12,349 bases of DNA from Candidatus Uhrbacteria bacterium RIFCSPHIGHO2_02_FULL_53_13 (GCA_001791035.1 MGDX01000016.1:1-12349), one strand, 5' to 3'; positions 1 to 6,491 are shown, numbered from the stretch's first letter. The notes: generated by a model not told the origin, from the sequence alone. Translations and numbers: made by a program.

Positions 1-102
1 AATTTTGCACAGAAGTGAGCGAACCGACGTTCAAAAACCGCAGGAATAGCAGAGCTATTTTGAGGATTTTTGAACAAGGTGCAGCCGCGTCTGTGTGAAA
101 TT
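1..102 (+). other. Nested palindromic element, candidate structured RNA or mobile palindrome
   Basis: Three nested arms can be read. The outer arms are 1-13 and 90-102; they pair over 13 positions if G-U pairs are allowed at two of them. Those two pairs work only for plus-strand RNA, because the minus strand would have A-C mismatches, so the plus strand is the likelier transcript. A middle stem pairs 30-37 with 67-74 (TTCAAAAA/TTTTTGAA). An apical hairpin pairs 45-50 with 54-59 (AATAGC, loop AGA, GCTATT), extended by two G-U pairs. Internal segments 14-29 and 75-89 are unpaired or weakly paired. The element covers the place where the body of hicA should be. It resembles palindromic intergenic elements I believe recur in CPR genomes, but copy number cannot be judged here and it may extend left of the window. 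Confidence 0.5.
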
Positions 103-184
103 GGCCAAAGTGCACATTCGGGAACAGGCCCCTAAGGGCTCTTATAAACTTCTTCGCACTCACGACGGGCAGTTTTGGACTCAT
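1..184 (-). pseudogene. hicA: hicA toxin remnant, truncated after about 20 codons
   Basis: An ATG at 184-182 overlaps the hicB stop codon (ATGA), the usual translational coupling of a HicB-HicA pair. The first 20 codons read MSPKLPVVSAKKFIRALRGL, a clear match to the N-terminus of HicA mRNA interferase toxins (SPKLPVVSGKE... then a helix ending in LGF). HicA should continue with GF and then the catalytic-histidine strand (typically a GSH-containing motif). None of this is present: from about nucleotide 124 the frame reads FPNVHFGQFHTDAAAP and on through the palindromic element at 1-102. No stop occurs before the window edge, so a non-HicA tail may be translated. The ribonuclease active site is absent, so I infer a dead toxin. 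It could alternatively be a fusion product whose end lies outside the window. Confidence 0.65.
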
Positions 185-426
185 GCGGGCTGTGCCTTCA
201 CCTGAATATGTCCAACAAATTCTCCTCGATCTTCCGGAATAGGCTCACCGGCATCAATAAGACTTTCCAAATACAATCCAATCGCTTCCTCCGCCATGGC
301 TTTTGCCTCATCTAACGTCTCTCCTTGGGTAAAACAACCAGGAAGCGCCGGCACCGACACAACATATCCGCCTTCGCTCGATGGTTGGAAGATCGCCGTA
401 AAGTTATAGATGCGCTTTGATTTCAT
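181..426 (-). CDS. hicB: HicB-like antitoxin
   Basis: An 81-aa protein matching the single-domain HicB-like antitoxin fold: an N-terminal strand (YNFTAIFQPSSEGGYVVSVP), the family signature PALPGCFTQGETLDEA at about 26-41, and an amphipathic helix with AEEAIGLYLESLIDAGEPIP at about 45-64. No C-terminal DNA-binding domain is visible, as in many short HicBs. The family neutralises HicA, a small double-stranded-RNA-binding-fold ribonuclease. Here hicA follows with a 4-nt overlap but is truncated, so this looks like an orphan antitoxin. The ATG lies 12 nt after the secA stop codon with no Shine-Dalgarno sequence. A weak promoter (-10 TACGAT at 433-438, TTCAAG at 457-462, 18-bp spacer) ends 6 nt before the ATG, so it may be transcribed separately inside the end of secA. 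Confidence 0.85.
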   Translation of the reverse strand: MKSKRIYNFTAIFQPSSEGGYVVSVPALPGCFTQGETLDEAKAMAEEAIGLYLESLIDAGEPIPEDRGEFVGHIQVKAQPA

Positions 427-438
427 AATGACATCGTA

Positions 439-3108
439 TCACACCCCGTGGCATTTCTTGAACTTTTTGCCCGAGCCGCAGTGGCACACATCGTTGCGGC
501 CAAATCTATTTGTGTGGACGGCAGGCGAAACCGCACGCACAGAACCCATGTCCACGCGATCCGAAAGTCCAGGCAACTTTGCCATCTTGATAGCGTCGCC
601 AATCTTAAAAATAGTCGTCGCCACCTGCTTTTGGACTTCCGCGAGCATTGTTTGGAACATCGAAAACGACTGCCGCTTGTACTCGACCAGCGGATCGCGC
701 TGTCCGTAGCCCTGCAGTCCAACCGCACTGCGCAGTTTGCGCATGGCGCTCAAATGCTCCACCCACAACGTATCAATGGAGCGAATAAGCACCTGCCGCT
801 CAATGCCCGTAAGTTCGGCGCGGTTTTCAAACACCGTCTCCAACTGCGCATACTTTTTTTCGACGTGCGCCTCGAGCGTCTCCACCAGCTCAGTGCGCGC
901 TTGTGCGGCCGCCTCGGCTTTGGGCGCCTTCGCTCCGTCGTATTCCATAAAGCGATCGCGTGTTTGTTGATCTACTTGGACGATCGTTTTCATGTTTTCA
1001 AAAATCTCGCGAACGTTCCAGTCCGTTCCGTCCAACGTGTGGAACGCCACGACGCCTTCAATCTCCGCCGTGATGTAGTCCATCACTTGCGCGCGCATTG
1101 CTTCGGGATGTGCCGCCGTATCGGCGTCCACAATCGTGCGACGCTCACCGTACACCGCCTCGCGCTGTTTGTTCAAGACATCGTCATAATCCAAAAGTCG
1201 TTTTCGAATATCAAAGTTATGCCCTTCCACTCTTTTTTGCGCCGATTCAATGGACTTGCTGATCATCTTGTTTTCAATCGGCATATCGTCTGGCACGCGC
1301 AGGGCTTCCATGGCGCGCTTCATGCGCTCTGAACCGAACACGCGCATCAAATCGTCGTCGAGCGACACAAAAAACTGCGTGCGCCCTGGGTCTCCCTGAC
1401 GCCCCGCGCGCCCGCGCAACTGATGGTCTATGCGGCGCGACTCGTGACGCTCGGTGCCAATCACATACAGTCCACCAAGCGCCTTGATTTCTTCCTGCTC
1501 CTCGGGCGTTGAAGGATTTCCACCTAGAATAATGTCCACGCCGCGCCCGGCCATGTTGGTAGCCACCGTGACGGAGCCCTTGCGCCCAGCTTGCGCCACA
1601 ATCTCTCCTTCGCGCTCGTGGTTTTTGGCGTTGAGTATTTCATGGCGAATGCCCGCTTTTGTAAGAGCTTTAGACAACTCTTCATTTTTTTCAATCGAAA
1701 CGGTGCCAAGCAAAACCGGCTGTCCGCGCTCTTGTGCCGCCTTGACTTCCTCCACAATCGCGCGCAATTTTGTCGCGTTCGATTTGTAAATGCGGTCCTC
1801 TCCGTCCGCGCGCCGATTTTCTCGATTCGTCGGCACGACGATCACGTTCATATCGTAAATTTTTTGAAACTCCTCCTCCTCGGTTTTGGCCGTGCCGGTC
1901 ATGCCAGAAAGCTTGTCATACAAGCGGAAGTAGTTTTGAAATGTGATTGTGCCAAGCGTCTCGCTCTCCTGTTTAATTTCTACGCCTTCCTTGGCTTCAA
2001 TCGCCTGATGCAACCCCTCGGAAAATCGGCGCCCTTCCATCATGCGACCGGTAAACTCATCCACAATCACAATCTCGCCCTCACGCACCACATACTCGCG
2101 GTCAATTTTATACAGCGTTTCGGCTTTGAGCGCCTGCTCGATGTGATGGACCATTTGAATGCCGCCGGCGACATACAGATTTTCGACTCCGAGAGCCTTT
2201 TCGATTTTTTCGACTCCGGTATCCGTGAGCGTCACCGCTCTCATTTTTTCGTCAATGTTGTAGTCATCGTTCTCTTTGAGTATGCGCACAAGCTGTGCAA
2301 ACGTGCGATACAAATCGCTCGGCGTTTGTGATGGTGCCGAAATAATGAGCGGCGTGCGCGCTTCGTCTATCAGAATCGAGTCGATTTCGTCCACGATGCA
2401 GAATGACAGCTCGCGCTGAACGCGCTGTTCTGGACTACCGACCATGTTGTCGCGCAAGTAGTCAAAACCGAATTCATTGTTCGTGCCGTAAGTTATGTCC
2501 GCGTCGTAAGTTTCTTTGCGCGAAACGGTTTGCAAATACGCATGCTCGACTTTGAAACTGCCCAAGGCATCGCGCGCTTCGTCGACCGTATCCTCGTGCG
2601 GCACAGCCGTTCTGTCGTAGCGATACCCGCTCTCATGTTGAATGATGCCGACGGTCAGACCTAAAAAGTCGTACACCTGCCCCATCCACACGGCATCGCG
2701 CTTTGCCAAGTAGTCGTTGACCGTCACCACGTGCACGCCTTCTCCGGAAAGAGCGTTCAAATACACCGCGAGCGTTGCCGTGAGCGTCTTTCCTTCACCG
2801 GTGCGCATTTCGGCAATGTTGCTCTCATGCAGAGCCATCGCTCCCATGAGTTGCACGTCGTAATGAAATTGTCCGAGCGTTCGGCGAGCCGCTTCGCGCG
2901 CCGTGGCAAATGCTTCGGGCAAAAGATCGTCAAGCGTCTCTCCCGCCGCGAGCCGCTGTTTAAACTCCGCCGTTTTGGCCTTGAGCGCCTCGTCTGAAAG
3001 AGCCGCATACTCATCCGTGAGCGCATTGATTTCGTTCACGCGCTTTTCGTATCGCTGAAGATGTTTTTTGTTGGGATCCCCGAGAAACCGGTCTAAAAAG
3101 TGGGCCAT
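439..3108 (-). CDS. secA: Protein translocase subunit SecA (preprotein export ATPase)
   Basis: SecA is the peripheral ATPase that pushes unfolded preproteins through the SecYEG channel. From the ATG at 3108 it is 889 aa, close to the usual 850-900. Visible motifs: Walker A MRTGEGKT at 101-108, TVNDYLAKRD at 129-138, DITYGTNNEFGFDYLRDN at about 204-221, the DEAD-type Walker B IVDEIDSILIDEARTPL at about 238-254, later TNMAGRGVDIILGG and QLRGRAGRQGDPG, and a C-terminal SEC-C zinc motif CHCGSGKKFKKCH (C875, C877, C886, H887). Between motif Ia and DITYGTNNE there is an insert of roughly 40 residues (about 155-200) compared with E. coli SecA. A frame extension upstream to 3156 exists but runs through the promoter and terminator; start 3108 begins MAHFLDRFLGDPNKK, typical of SecA. 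Confidence 0.97.
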   Translation of the reverse strand: MAHFLDRFLGDPNKKHLQRYEKRVNEINALTDEYAALSDEALKAKTAEFKQRLAAGETLDDLLPEAFATAREAARRTLGQFHYDVQLMGAMALHESNIAEMRTGEGKTLTATLAVYLNALSGEGVHVVTVNDYLAKRDAVWMGQVYDFLGLTVGIIQHESGYRYDRTAVPHEDTVDEARDALGSFKVEHAYLQTVSRKETYDADITYGTNNEFGFDYLRDNMVGSPEQRVQRELSFCIVDEIDSILIDEARTPLIISAPSQTPSDLYRTFAQLVRILKENDDYNIDEKMRAVTLTDTGVEKIEKALGVENLYVAGGIQMVHHIEQALKAETLYKIDREYVVREGEIVIVDEFTGRMMEGRRFSEGLHQAIEAKEGVEIKQESETLGTITFQNYFRLYDKLSGMTGTAKTEEEEFQKIYDMNVIVVPTNRENRRADGEDRIYKSNATKLRAIVEEVKAAQERGQPVLLGTVSIEKNEELSKALTKAGIRHEILNAKNHEREGEIVAQAGRKGSVTVATNMAGRGVDIILGGNPSTPEEQEEIKALGGLYVIGTERHESRRIDHQLRGRAGRQGDPGRTQFFVSLDDDLMRVFGSERMKRAMEALRVPDDMPIENKMISKSIESAQKRVEGHNFDIRKRLLDYDDVLNKQREAVYGERRTIVDADTAAHPEAMRAQVMDYITAEIEGVVAFHTLDGTDWNVREIFENMKTIVQVDQQTRDRFMEYDGAKAPKAEAAAQARTELVETLEAHVEKKYAQLETVFENRAELTGIERQVLIRSIDTLWVEHLSAMRKLRSAVGLQGYGQRDPLVEYKRQSFSMFQTMLAEVQKQVATTIFKIGDAIKMAKLPGLSDRVDMGSVRAVSPAVHTNRFGRNDVCHCGSGKKFKKCHGV

Positions 3109-3117
3109 AGTTTTGCG

Positions 3118-3146
3118 ATGGTACGCGAAACGATTGGATGCGTCAA
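3118..3146 (-). promoter_or_regulatory. secA promoter, near-leaderless
   Basis: The -35 is TTGACG (3146-3141), then a 17-bp spacer, then -10 TACCAT (3123-3118). Only 9 nt separate the -10 from the secA ATG at 3108, so with a usual start point the mRNA leader would be about 2-3 nt. There is no Shine-Dalgarno sequence. It lies directly after the hpf terminator. Confidence 0.7.
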
Positions 3147-3147
3147 T

Positions 3148-3178
3148 ACAAAACATCCCAGTGCGTGGGATGTTTTGT
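3148..3178 (-). terminator. Terminator hairpin between hpf and secA
   Basis: A perfect 13-bp inverted repeat (ACAAAACATCCCA, 5-nt loop, TGGGATGTTTTGT) lies just after the hpf stop codon and before the secA promoter. The U-rich run TGTTTTGT lies in the 3' arm itself rather than after it. The structure is nearly symmetric and could act on both strands. Together with the secA promoter it makes hpf and secA separate transcription units. Confidence 0.7.
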
Positions 3179-3183
3179 GTGGC

Positions 3184-3552
3184 CTACTCGCGGCCAAAAC
3201 GCATGAGGCGCTTGAGCATTGAGCCTCCGCGACGCTGTTGCGTTTGATCTTTGCGTTTCCAATCGACAATCTGATGATACATATCGTCGCGCACTTTTTC
3301 AATGGCCTTGTACAAATCCGGTTCGGTTTTGCTCGAGTAAAAATCCATGCCCGGTACTTTGACGCTAAACTCGGCATAGTACACATCGTCCCCCTTGTTG
3401 TGATGCTGTGACGGCTTGCCGACCTCTACTTTGATAGACACCGGCTGTAAGCGCTTGGTAAGTTTGGCGAGCTTAGCCACTCGCGTGTGCACGCGCTCCT
3501 CAATGGCCGGCGTCAATTCGATGTTCTTGGCAAAGATGTTTTCAATTTTCAT
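3184..3552 (-). CDS. hpf: Ribosome hibernation promoting factor, short form (HPF/RaiA family)
   Basis: A 122-aa protein of the HPF/YfiA family, which binds the 30S decoding centre and stores ribosomes in an inactive state. It starts MKIENIFAKNIELTPAIEE, the expected beta strand plus helix. Then come RVAKLAKLTKRL (helix 1), VSIKVEVGK, VYYAEFSVKVPGMDFYSS (strands), and PDLYKAIEKVRDDMYHQI (helix 2). The tail KRKDQTQQRRGGSMLKRLMRFGR (about 99-121) is very basic, as in the short class. There is no C-terminal dimerisation domain of the long-HPF type. The gene has its own promoter and terminator and sits between murB and secA on the same strand. An ATG four bases further upstream is out of frame and stops at once, so 3552 is the start. 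Confidence 0.92.
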   Translation of the reverse strand: MKIENIFAKNIELTPAIEERVHTRVAKLAKLTKRLQPVSIKVEVGKPSQHHNKGDDVYYAEFSVKVPGMDFYSSKTEPDLYKAIEKVRDDMYHQIVDWKRKDQTQQRRGGSMLKRLMRFGRE

Positions 3553-3557
3553 ACATG

Positions 3558-3586
3558 GTTATAACAACGCAGTTAGTGTACGTCAA
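3558..3586 (-). promoter_or_regulatory. hpf promoter, apparently leaderless
   Basis: The -35 is TTGACG (3586-3581), the spacer 17 bp, and the -10 TATAAC (3563-3558). Five nucleotides separate the -10 from the hpf ATG at 3552. The expected transcription start therefore falls on or next to the A of the ATG, predicting a leaderless mRNA. No Shine-Dalgarno sequence is present. Confidence 0.75.
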
Positions 3587-3611
3587 AACAGCTATGCAAT
3601 CAAGAAACGCA

Positions 3612-4595
3612 TCAATTCCACCCAATGTATTGCACCTCCTCTTGGAGTTGGATGCCAAAACGATCACGGACTCTGGTTTTCACAAGCGCAATCAGCTGGG
3701 CGATGTGATCGGCGGTCGCCGTGCCATCGTTTATGAGAAAATTTCCGTGCTCTTCTGAAATATATGCCCCGCCAACACGCGTTCCTTTTAAATCGGCGCG
3801 TTCAATGAGCCATCCGGCAGGAATGCGCTTTTGGTCGATAAAGTTTTGCGGAATATCGGCAACCTCGCCGCGCAGTTTTTTGATCTCGTCGCCGCGTTCA
3901 TATTCAAAGTTTTTAAACGCGCACCCCGCGCACTTGGCGTTCTTGGGCTGTGATGTCAATCGGCAATTCAGAACGTAATTCACCTTTTCCTTCGTCTCTT
4001 CAACGGGACGCTCTATCAACTGGAACGTTGCGCGCAGAACAATGCCCGACTCATGCTTGACGCGGCTTTCACGATAGCCAAACTTGAACCACGCTCTTTT
4101 GCGCTCGCTCATCTTTCCCGTGTTGGGATCGAGCACCCACGCGTGAAGAAATGTGTCTTTCACTTCTCCGCCAAAACATCCGGCATTGCCGCGCACGGCA
4201 CCGCCCATGGTCCCCGGCAAACTAATCGCCCACTCCAATCCGCTCAACCCCGCATCCGCTGTTTTGCGCGCCACAGACGACGCGAGCGCGCCGGCTTCCG
4301 CCGTGACGCGCGCGTTAGCCGCGTCCAGTTGCACCGAGCGATTCGCCATACGAATCACCAAACCGTCAAACCCGTGGTCGCTTGGCAGAATATTCGTGCC
4401 GCCGCCCAAAACCACCCACGGCACATGGTGTTCCTGCGCCGCGGCTACAAGTGCTTCCACTTCTTCTGATGTCTTCGCCTCAACCACATATCGCGCCGGT
4501 CCACCAACGGCGTAGTGCGAAAACTGCGAGAGCGGCTCGTTGAAGCGCAATCGATCGCCGACGATATTTTCAAGATGCGAGATGAACGGATTCAT
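3612..4595 (-). CDS. murB: UDP-N-acetylenolpyruvoylglucosamine reductase (MurB)
   Basis: A cytoplasmic FAD enzyme that reduces UDP-GlcNAc-enolpyruvate to UDP-MurNAc with NADPH. The 327-aa protein shows the FAD-binding part: SHYAVGGPARYVVEA (about 26-40), VVLGGGTNIL (61-70), and SLPGTMGGAVRGNAGCFGGEV (about 125-145). The substrate part has FKFGYRESR (about 170-178), the catalytic loop CAGCAFKN (222-229), PAGWLIERADLKGTRVGGA (about 259-277), EEHGNFLIND, and the terminal LQEEV whose Glu320 matches the second catalytic glutamate. The YRES motif and overall size fit type II MurB. The residue normally a proton-donating Ser (GS-x-FKN) is Cys225. About 25 extra residues sit between FKN and IPAG. It lies 7 nt after the preceding small membrane-protein gene and is probably co-transcribed with it. 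Confidence 0.95.
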   Translation of the reverse strand: MNPFISHLENIVGDRLRFNEPLSQFSHYAVGGPARYVVEAKTSEEVEALVAAAQEHHVPWVVLGGGTNILPSDHGFDGLVIRMANRSVQLDAANARVTAEAGALASSVARKTADAGLSGLEWAISLPGTMGGAVRGNAGCFGGEVKDTFLHAWVLDPNTGKMSERKRAWFKFGYRESRVKHESGIVLRATFQLIERPVEETKEKVNYVLNCRLTSQPKNAKCAGCAFKNFEYERGDEIKKLRGEVADIPQNFIDQKRIPAGWLIERADLKGTRVGGAYISEEHGNFLINDGTATADHIAQLIALVKTRVRDRFGIQLQEEVQYIGWN

Positions 4596-4602
4596 GCAAC
4601 GT

Positions 4603-4857
4603 TTACTTCTTTATCGCGATGTAGATAGCGTAGCCCCAACTCAATGGAGCGGCGAGAAGCGAAATGACAAGCGGCAGGACCCATGCAAGAAATAGTGCCT
4701 TATTGATTCCGTCAAAGCCGATCAATTGCCGCAGAGAGTTTTGATCGGAAGCGCGCGTACCGGCAATGGGTACCAGAACATATCCAAGCAATAGACTCAA
4801 AGCCAACAGTGCGATGGGCCACAGGACCCAGAGTAAGATGCGTTGTTTTTTTGTCAT
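4603..4857 (-). CDS. Small two-helix membrane protein, unknown function
   Basis: From the ATG at 4857 this is an 84-aa protein, MTKKQRILLWVLWPIALL..., with two hydrophobic segments at about 8-31 and 54-82 joined by a short polar loop (about 32-53) and ending in KK. I do not recognise a family. The frame stays open upstream to a GTG at 4992, but that extension (RPGRASSLVPYYGARAG...) is low-complexity, covers a plus-strand promoter and terminator, and lacks a ribosome site, so I start at 4857. The gene sits between murC and murB, 7 nt before murB, all on one strand, suggesting a role at the envelope or simply a shared operon. Possible promoter elements (TTGTCT, 17 bp, AATACC) lie too close to the ATG to be convincing. 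Confidence 0.6.
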   Translation of the reverse strand: MTKKQRILLWVLWPIALLALSLLLGYVLVPIAGTRASDQNSLRQLIGFDGINKALFLAWVLPLVISLLAAPLSWGYAIYIAIKK

Positions 4858-4899
4858 AGGTATTTTTGATTCGACGACACAAGACAACCTGTTATCCAC

Positions 4900-4928
4900 T
4901 TGACAAAGGCCTGCACGCGCACCATAAT
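4900..4928 (+). promoter_or_regulatory. Near-consensus sigma70 promoter facing a terminator
   Basis: TTGACA (4900-4905), a 17-bp spacer and CATAAT (4923-4928): 6/6 and 5/6 to consensus, the best-matching promoter in the window. It points to the right, antisense to the murC-murB operon, and no gene follows. Start of transcription is expected near 4935. A DnaA-box-like TTATCCACT (4892-4900) abuts the -35. Confidence 0.6.
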
Positions 4929-4934
4929 AAGGAA

Positions 4935-4975
4935 CTAGCGAGCTTGCCCGCCCTGGGCGGGCTGTTATTTTTTTT
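4935..4975 (+). ncRNA. Predicted about 40-nt transcript between promoter and terminator
   Basis: If the promoter at 4900-4928 is used, transcription starts near 4935 and stops at the hairpin ending in the T-run at 4968-4975. The RNA would be almost entirely the terminator hairpin plus an 11-nt single-stranded 5' end (about 4935-4945). No open reading frame fits. It is antisense to the murC-murB spacer. It may be a small RNA or just a short abortive unit shielding murC from antisense transcription. Confidence 0.3.
4946..4975 (+). terminator. Intrinsic terminator, plus strand
   Basis: A 7-bp all-GC stem (GCCCGCC at 4946-4952, loop CTG, GGCGGGC at 4956-4962) is followed by TGTTATTTTTTTT. The T-run is on the plus strand only; on the minus strand the hairpin is followed by AAGCTCGC, so it should not stop murC-murB transcripts efficiently. 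Confidence 0.7.
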
Positions 4976-4987
4976 GAAAGTCGACGT

Positions 4988-5077
4988 TTCACCGCCTGCC
5001 GCGTTCACAAACTCCGCGCCACAGCCAAAACCGACATTTCACGGTCTGGCCCCATTCAGATGCTTCACGGCCTGGCC
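4988..5077 (-). repeat. Degenerate direct repeats of the murC 3' end
   Basis: Three related 13-14-bp segments occur at 5064-5077 (the murC stop region itself), 5038-5051 (13 of 14 identical) and 4988-5000 (weaker). On the minus strand each reads like GGCCAGGCCGTGAA, so the last murC codons and stop codon appear echoed twice downstream. This looks like small local duplication. The rest of the 4858-5064 spacer holds only the promoter and terminator given separately. Confidence 0.45.
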
Positions 5078-6480
5078 GCACGCACAAGCTCACGGGCAAA
5101 CGCGTCTATGTCGCCGGCGCCGACCATCAGCAACACGTCGCCTTCTCTCACGGTCTCTTTCAGCAGACGCTCCGTCTCCGTAAAATCTTTAGCAAACAGC
5201 ACCGAACGATTGGCATGGCGCGCGACATCGTGCTCTTCAATACGCACCACCACATCTCTGCTTGAAATCGCCTGCGCCTCCGTGCGTCCAATCACACCAT
5301 ATATCTCCGGCAGAATCACCACGTCCGCCTCATCCATAGAAGTCACAAACTCATCAAAGAGTCCCACGGTGCGCGCATGCTGATGCGGTTGAAAGCACAG
5401 CACGACGCGCCGGTTCGGCACAAACGTTCGCGTTCCTTCGAGCAAGCGCACGAGCGCTGTGGGATGATGCGCGTAATCCGAGTACACGTCCGCTCCTTGA
5501 AACGTGCCGAGCTTTTCAAAGCGTCGCCACAATCCCATAAACGATTCAAGCGCCGCCTTTATGACCTCGCCCTTCACGTGCAGAACGCTCGCGGCGGCCG
5601 ACGCTATGAGCGCGTTCATCACATTGTGCTCTCCGGGAAGTCGCAGGGCAACATCGCCGATATGCGTTCCCTGATACTGCACATGCAGTTTTTGCAATCC
5701 AGGTTCGTGTTCAACGTTCGCCGATAGCATTCCATCATCTCCCACACCTACAAGTGTCGGCGGATGTTCCAAAGTCTCCACCAAGCGCCGCGACTGCTCG
5801 TCGTTCGTGTTCCACACAAGCACGCCATCCTTTGGGAGTTTCTCTACAAACGCCTTCATCGTTTCGCGCACATGATCCACGTCGCGATAATAATCCGGAT
5901 GATCAAACTCAATGTTCGTGAGCACAATCACGTCCGGATCGAGTTCGAGCATGTGTGCCTGGTGCTCGCACGCCTCCGCCACAAACACCTCCGTACCGCC
6001 AACGTGCACGTTCCCCGCCTTGAATGTAGCGACCTTTGAACCGACAATGACCGTTGGATTGGCGTTCGCTTCAACTAACATATGCCCCAGCATCGCTGTC
6101 GTGGTGGATTTGCCGTGCGTCCCCGTGACCGCAACCACCTTATCAAACTCACGCGCGAGCTCCCCCAAAAAAGCGTTGTACATCACCTCGCGCACGCCCA
6201 AATGCCGCGCACGCACACGCTCCTCGTCGTCTTCCGGTATCGCCGAGGAATAAATCACCAGATCCAAATGACGCCCCATTTTTTCTGGACGCGAACCGAT
6301 CCAGTATTTGATGCCACGCGACTTGAGCTCCTTGAGCGTTTCGGTCTCCACAGCGTCCGAACCTGTTACGTAAGCTCCGCGCACTTTCAACAATGTAGCC
6401 ACCGCCGAAACACCAATCCCTCCCAAGCCAATGCAGTGCACGTTCTTCAAGGATTGAGTTGTTGGCGCAAGCGTGTTCAT
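5065..6480 (-). CDS. murC: UDP-N-acetylmuramate--L-alanine ligase (MurC)
   Basis: A cytoplasmic ATP-dependent ligase that adds L-Ala to UDP-MurNAc, the step after MurB. The 471-aa protein has the Mur ligase layout: an N-terminal nucleotide-sugar domain with IGLGGIGVSAVA (17-28) and GSDAVET (40-46), the ATP loop VTGTHGKSTTTAM (118-130), EACEHQAHMLEL (169-180), LTNIEFDHPDYY (187-198), and a C-terminal domain with DYAHHPTALVRLLEG (about 330-345) and VLLMVGAGDI near the end. The length is typical (460-490). The ATG at 6480 has AAGGTG 5 nt upstream, one of the few clear ribosome sites in the window. The preceding membrane-protein gene ends 12 nt before it, so the genes are probably one operon. Confidence 0.96.
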   Translation of the reverse strand: MNTLAPTTQSLKNVHCIGLGGIGVSAVATLLKVRGAYVTGSDAVETETLKELKSRGIKYWIGSRPEKMGRHLDLVIYSSAIPEDDEERVRARHLGVREVMYNAFLGELAREFDKVVAVTGTHGKSTTTAMLGHMLVEANANPTVIVGSKVATFKAGNVHVGGTEVFVAEACEHQAHMLELDPDVIVLTNIEFDHPDYYRDVDHVRETMKAFVEKLPKDGVLVWNTNDEQSRRLVETLEHPPTLVGVGDDGMLSANVEHEPGLQKLHVQYQGTHIGDVALRLPGEHNVMNALIASAAASVLHVKGEVIKAALESFMGLWRRFEKLGTFQGADVYSDYAHHPTALVRLLEGTRTFVPNRRVVLCFQPHQHARTVGLFDEFVTSMDEADVVILPEIYGVIGRTEAQAISSRDVVVRIEEHDVARHANRSVLFAKDFTETERLLKETVREGDVLLMVGAGDIDAFARELVRAARP

Positions 6481-6485
6481 GAACG

Positions 6486-6491
6486 CACCTT
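6486..6491 (-). promoter_or_regulatory. Ribosome binding site of murC
   Basis: AAGGTG lies 5 nt before the murC ATG, immediately after the upstream gene's stop codon. It supports the start at 6480. Most other starts in this window show no such site, which fits an internal operon gene that needs ribosome recruitment. Confidence 0.65.

Noticed and set aside
448..1332. Long plus-strand reading frame (294 codons) opposite secA
   Set aside because: It is antisense to the conserved, unbroken SecA frame, has no recognisable domain or promoter, and its composition is explained by the reverse of SecA codons. The same holds for 1591-2331 and the other plus-strand frames inside secA, murB and murC.
3109..3156. 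N-terminal extension of SecA to an ATG at 3156
   Set aside because: The extra codons cross the -10 and -35 boxes and the edge of the terminator hairpin, and SecA proteins begin at the MAHFLDRFLG-like position.
4892..4900. DnaA box / replication origin near 4892
   Set aside because: A single TTATCCACT (8 of 9) without neighbouring boxes, an AT-rich unwinding region or dnaA is not enough for an origin.
4858..4992. Upstream extension of the small membrane protein to a GTG at 4992
   Set aside because: The added residues are Arg/Gly/Ala-rich without family features, the stretch overlaps a plus-strand promoter and terminator, and an ATG directly before the first membrane helix is a better start.
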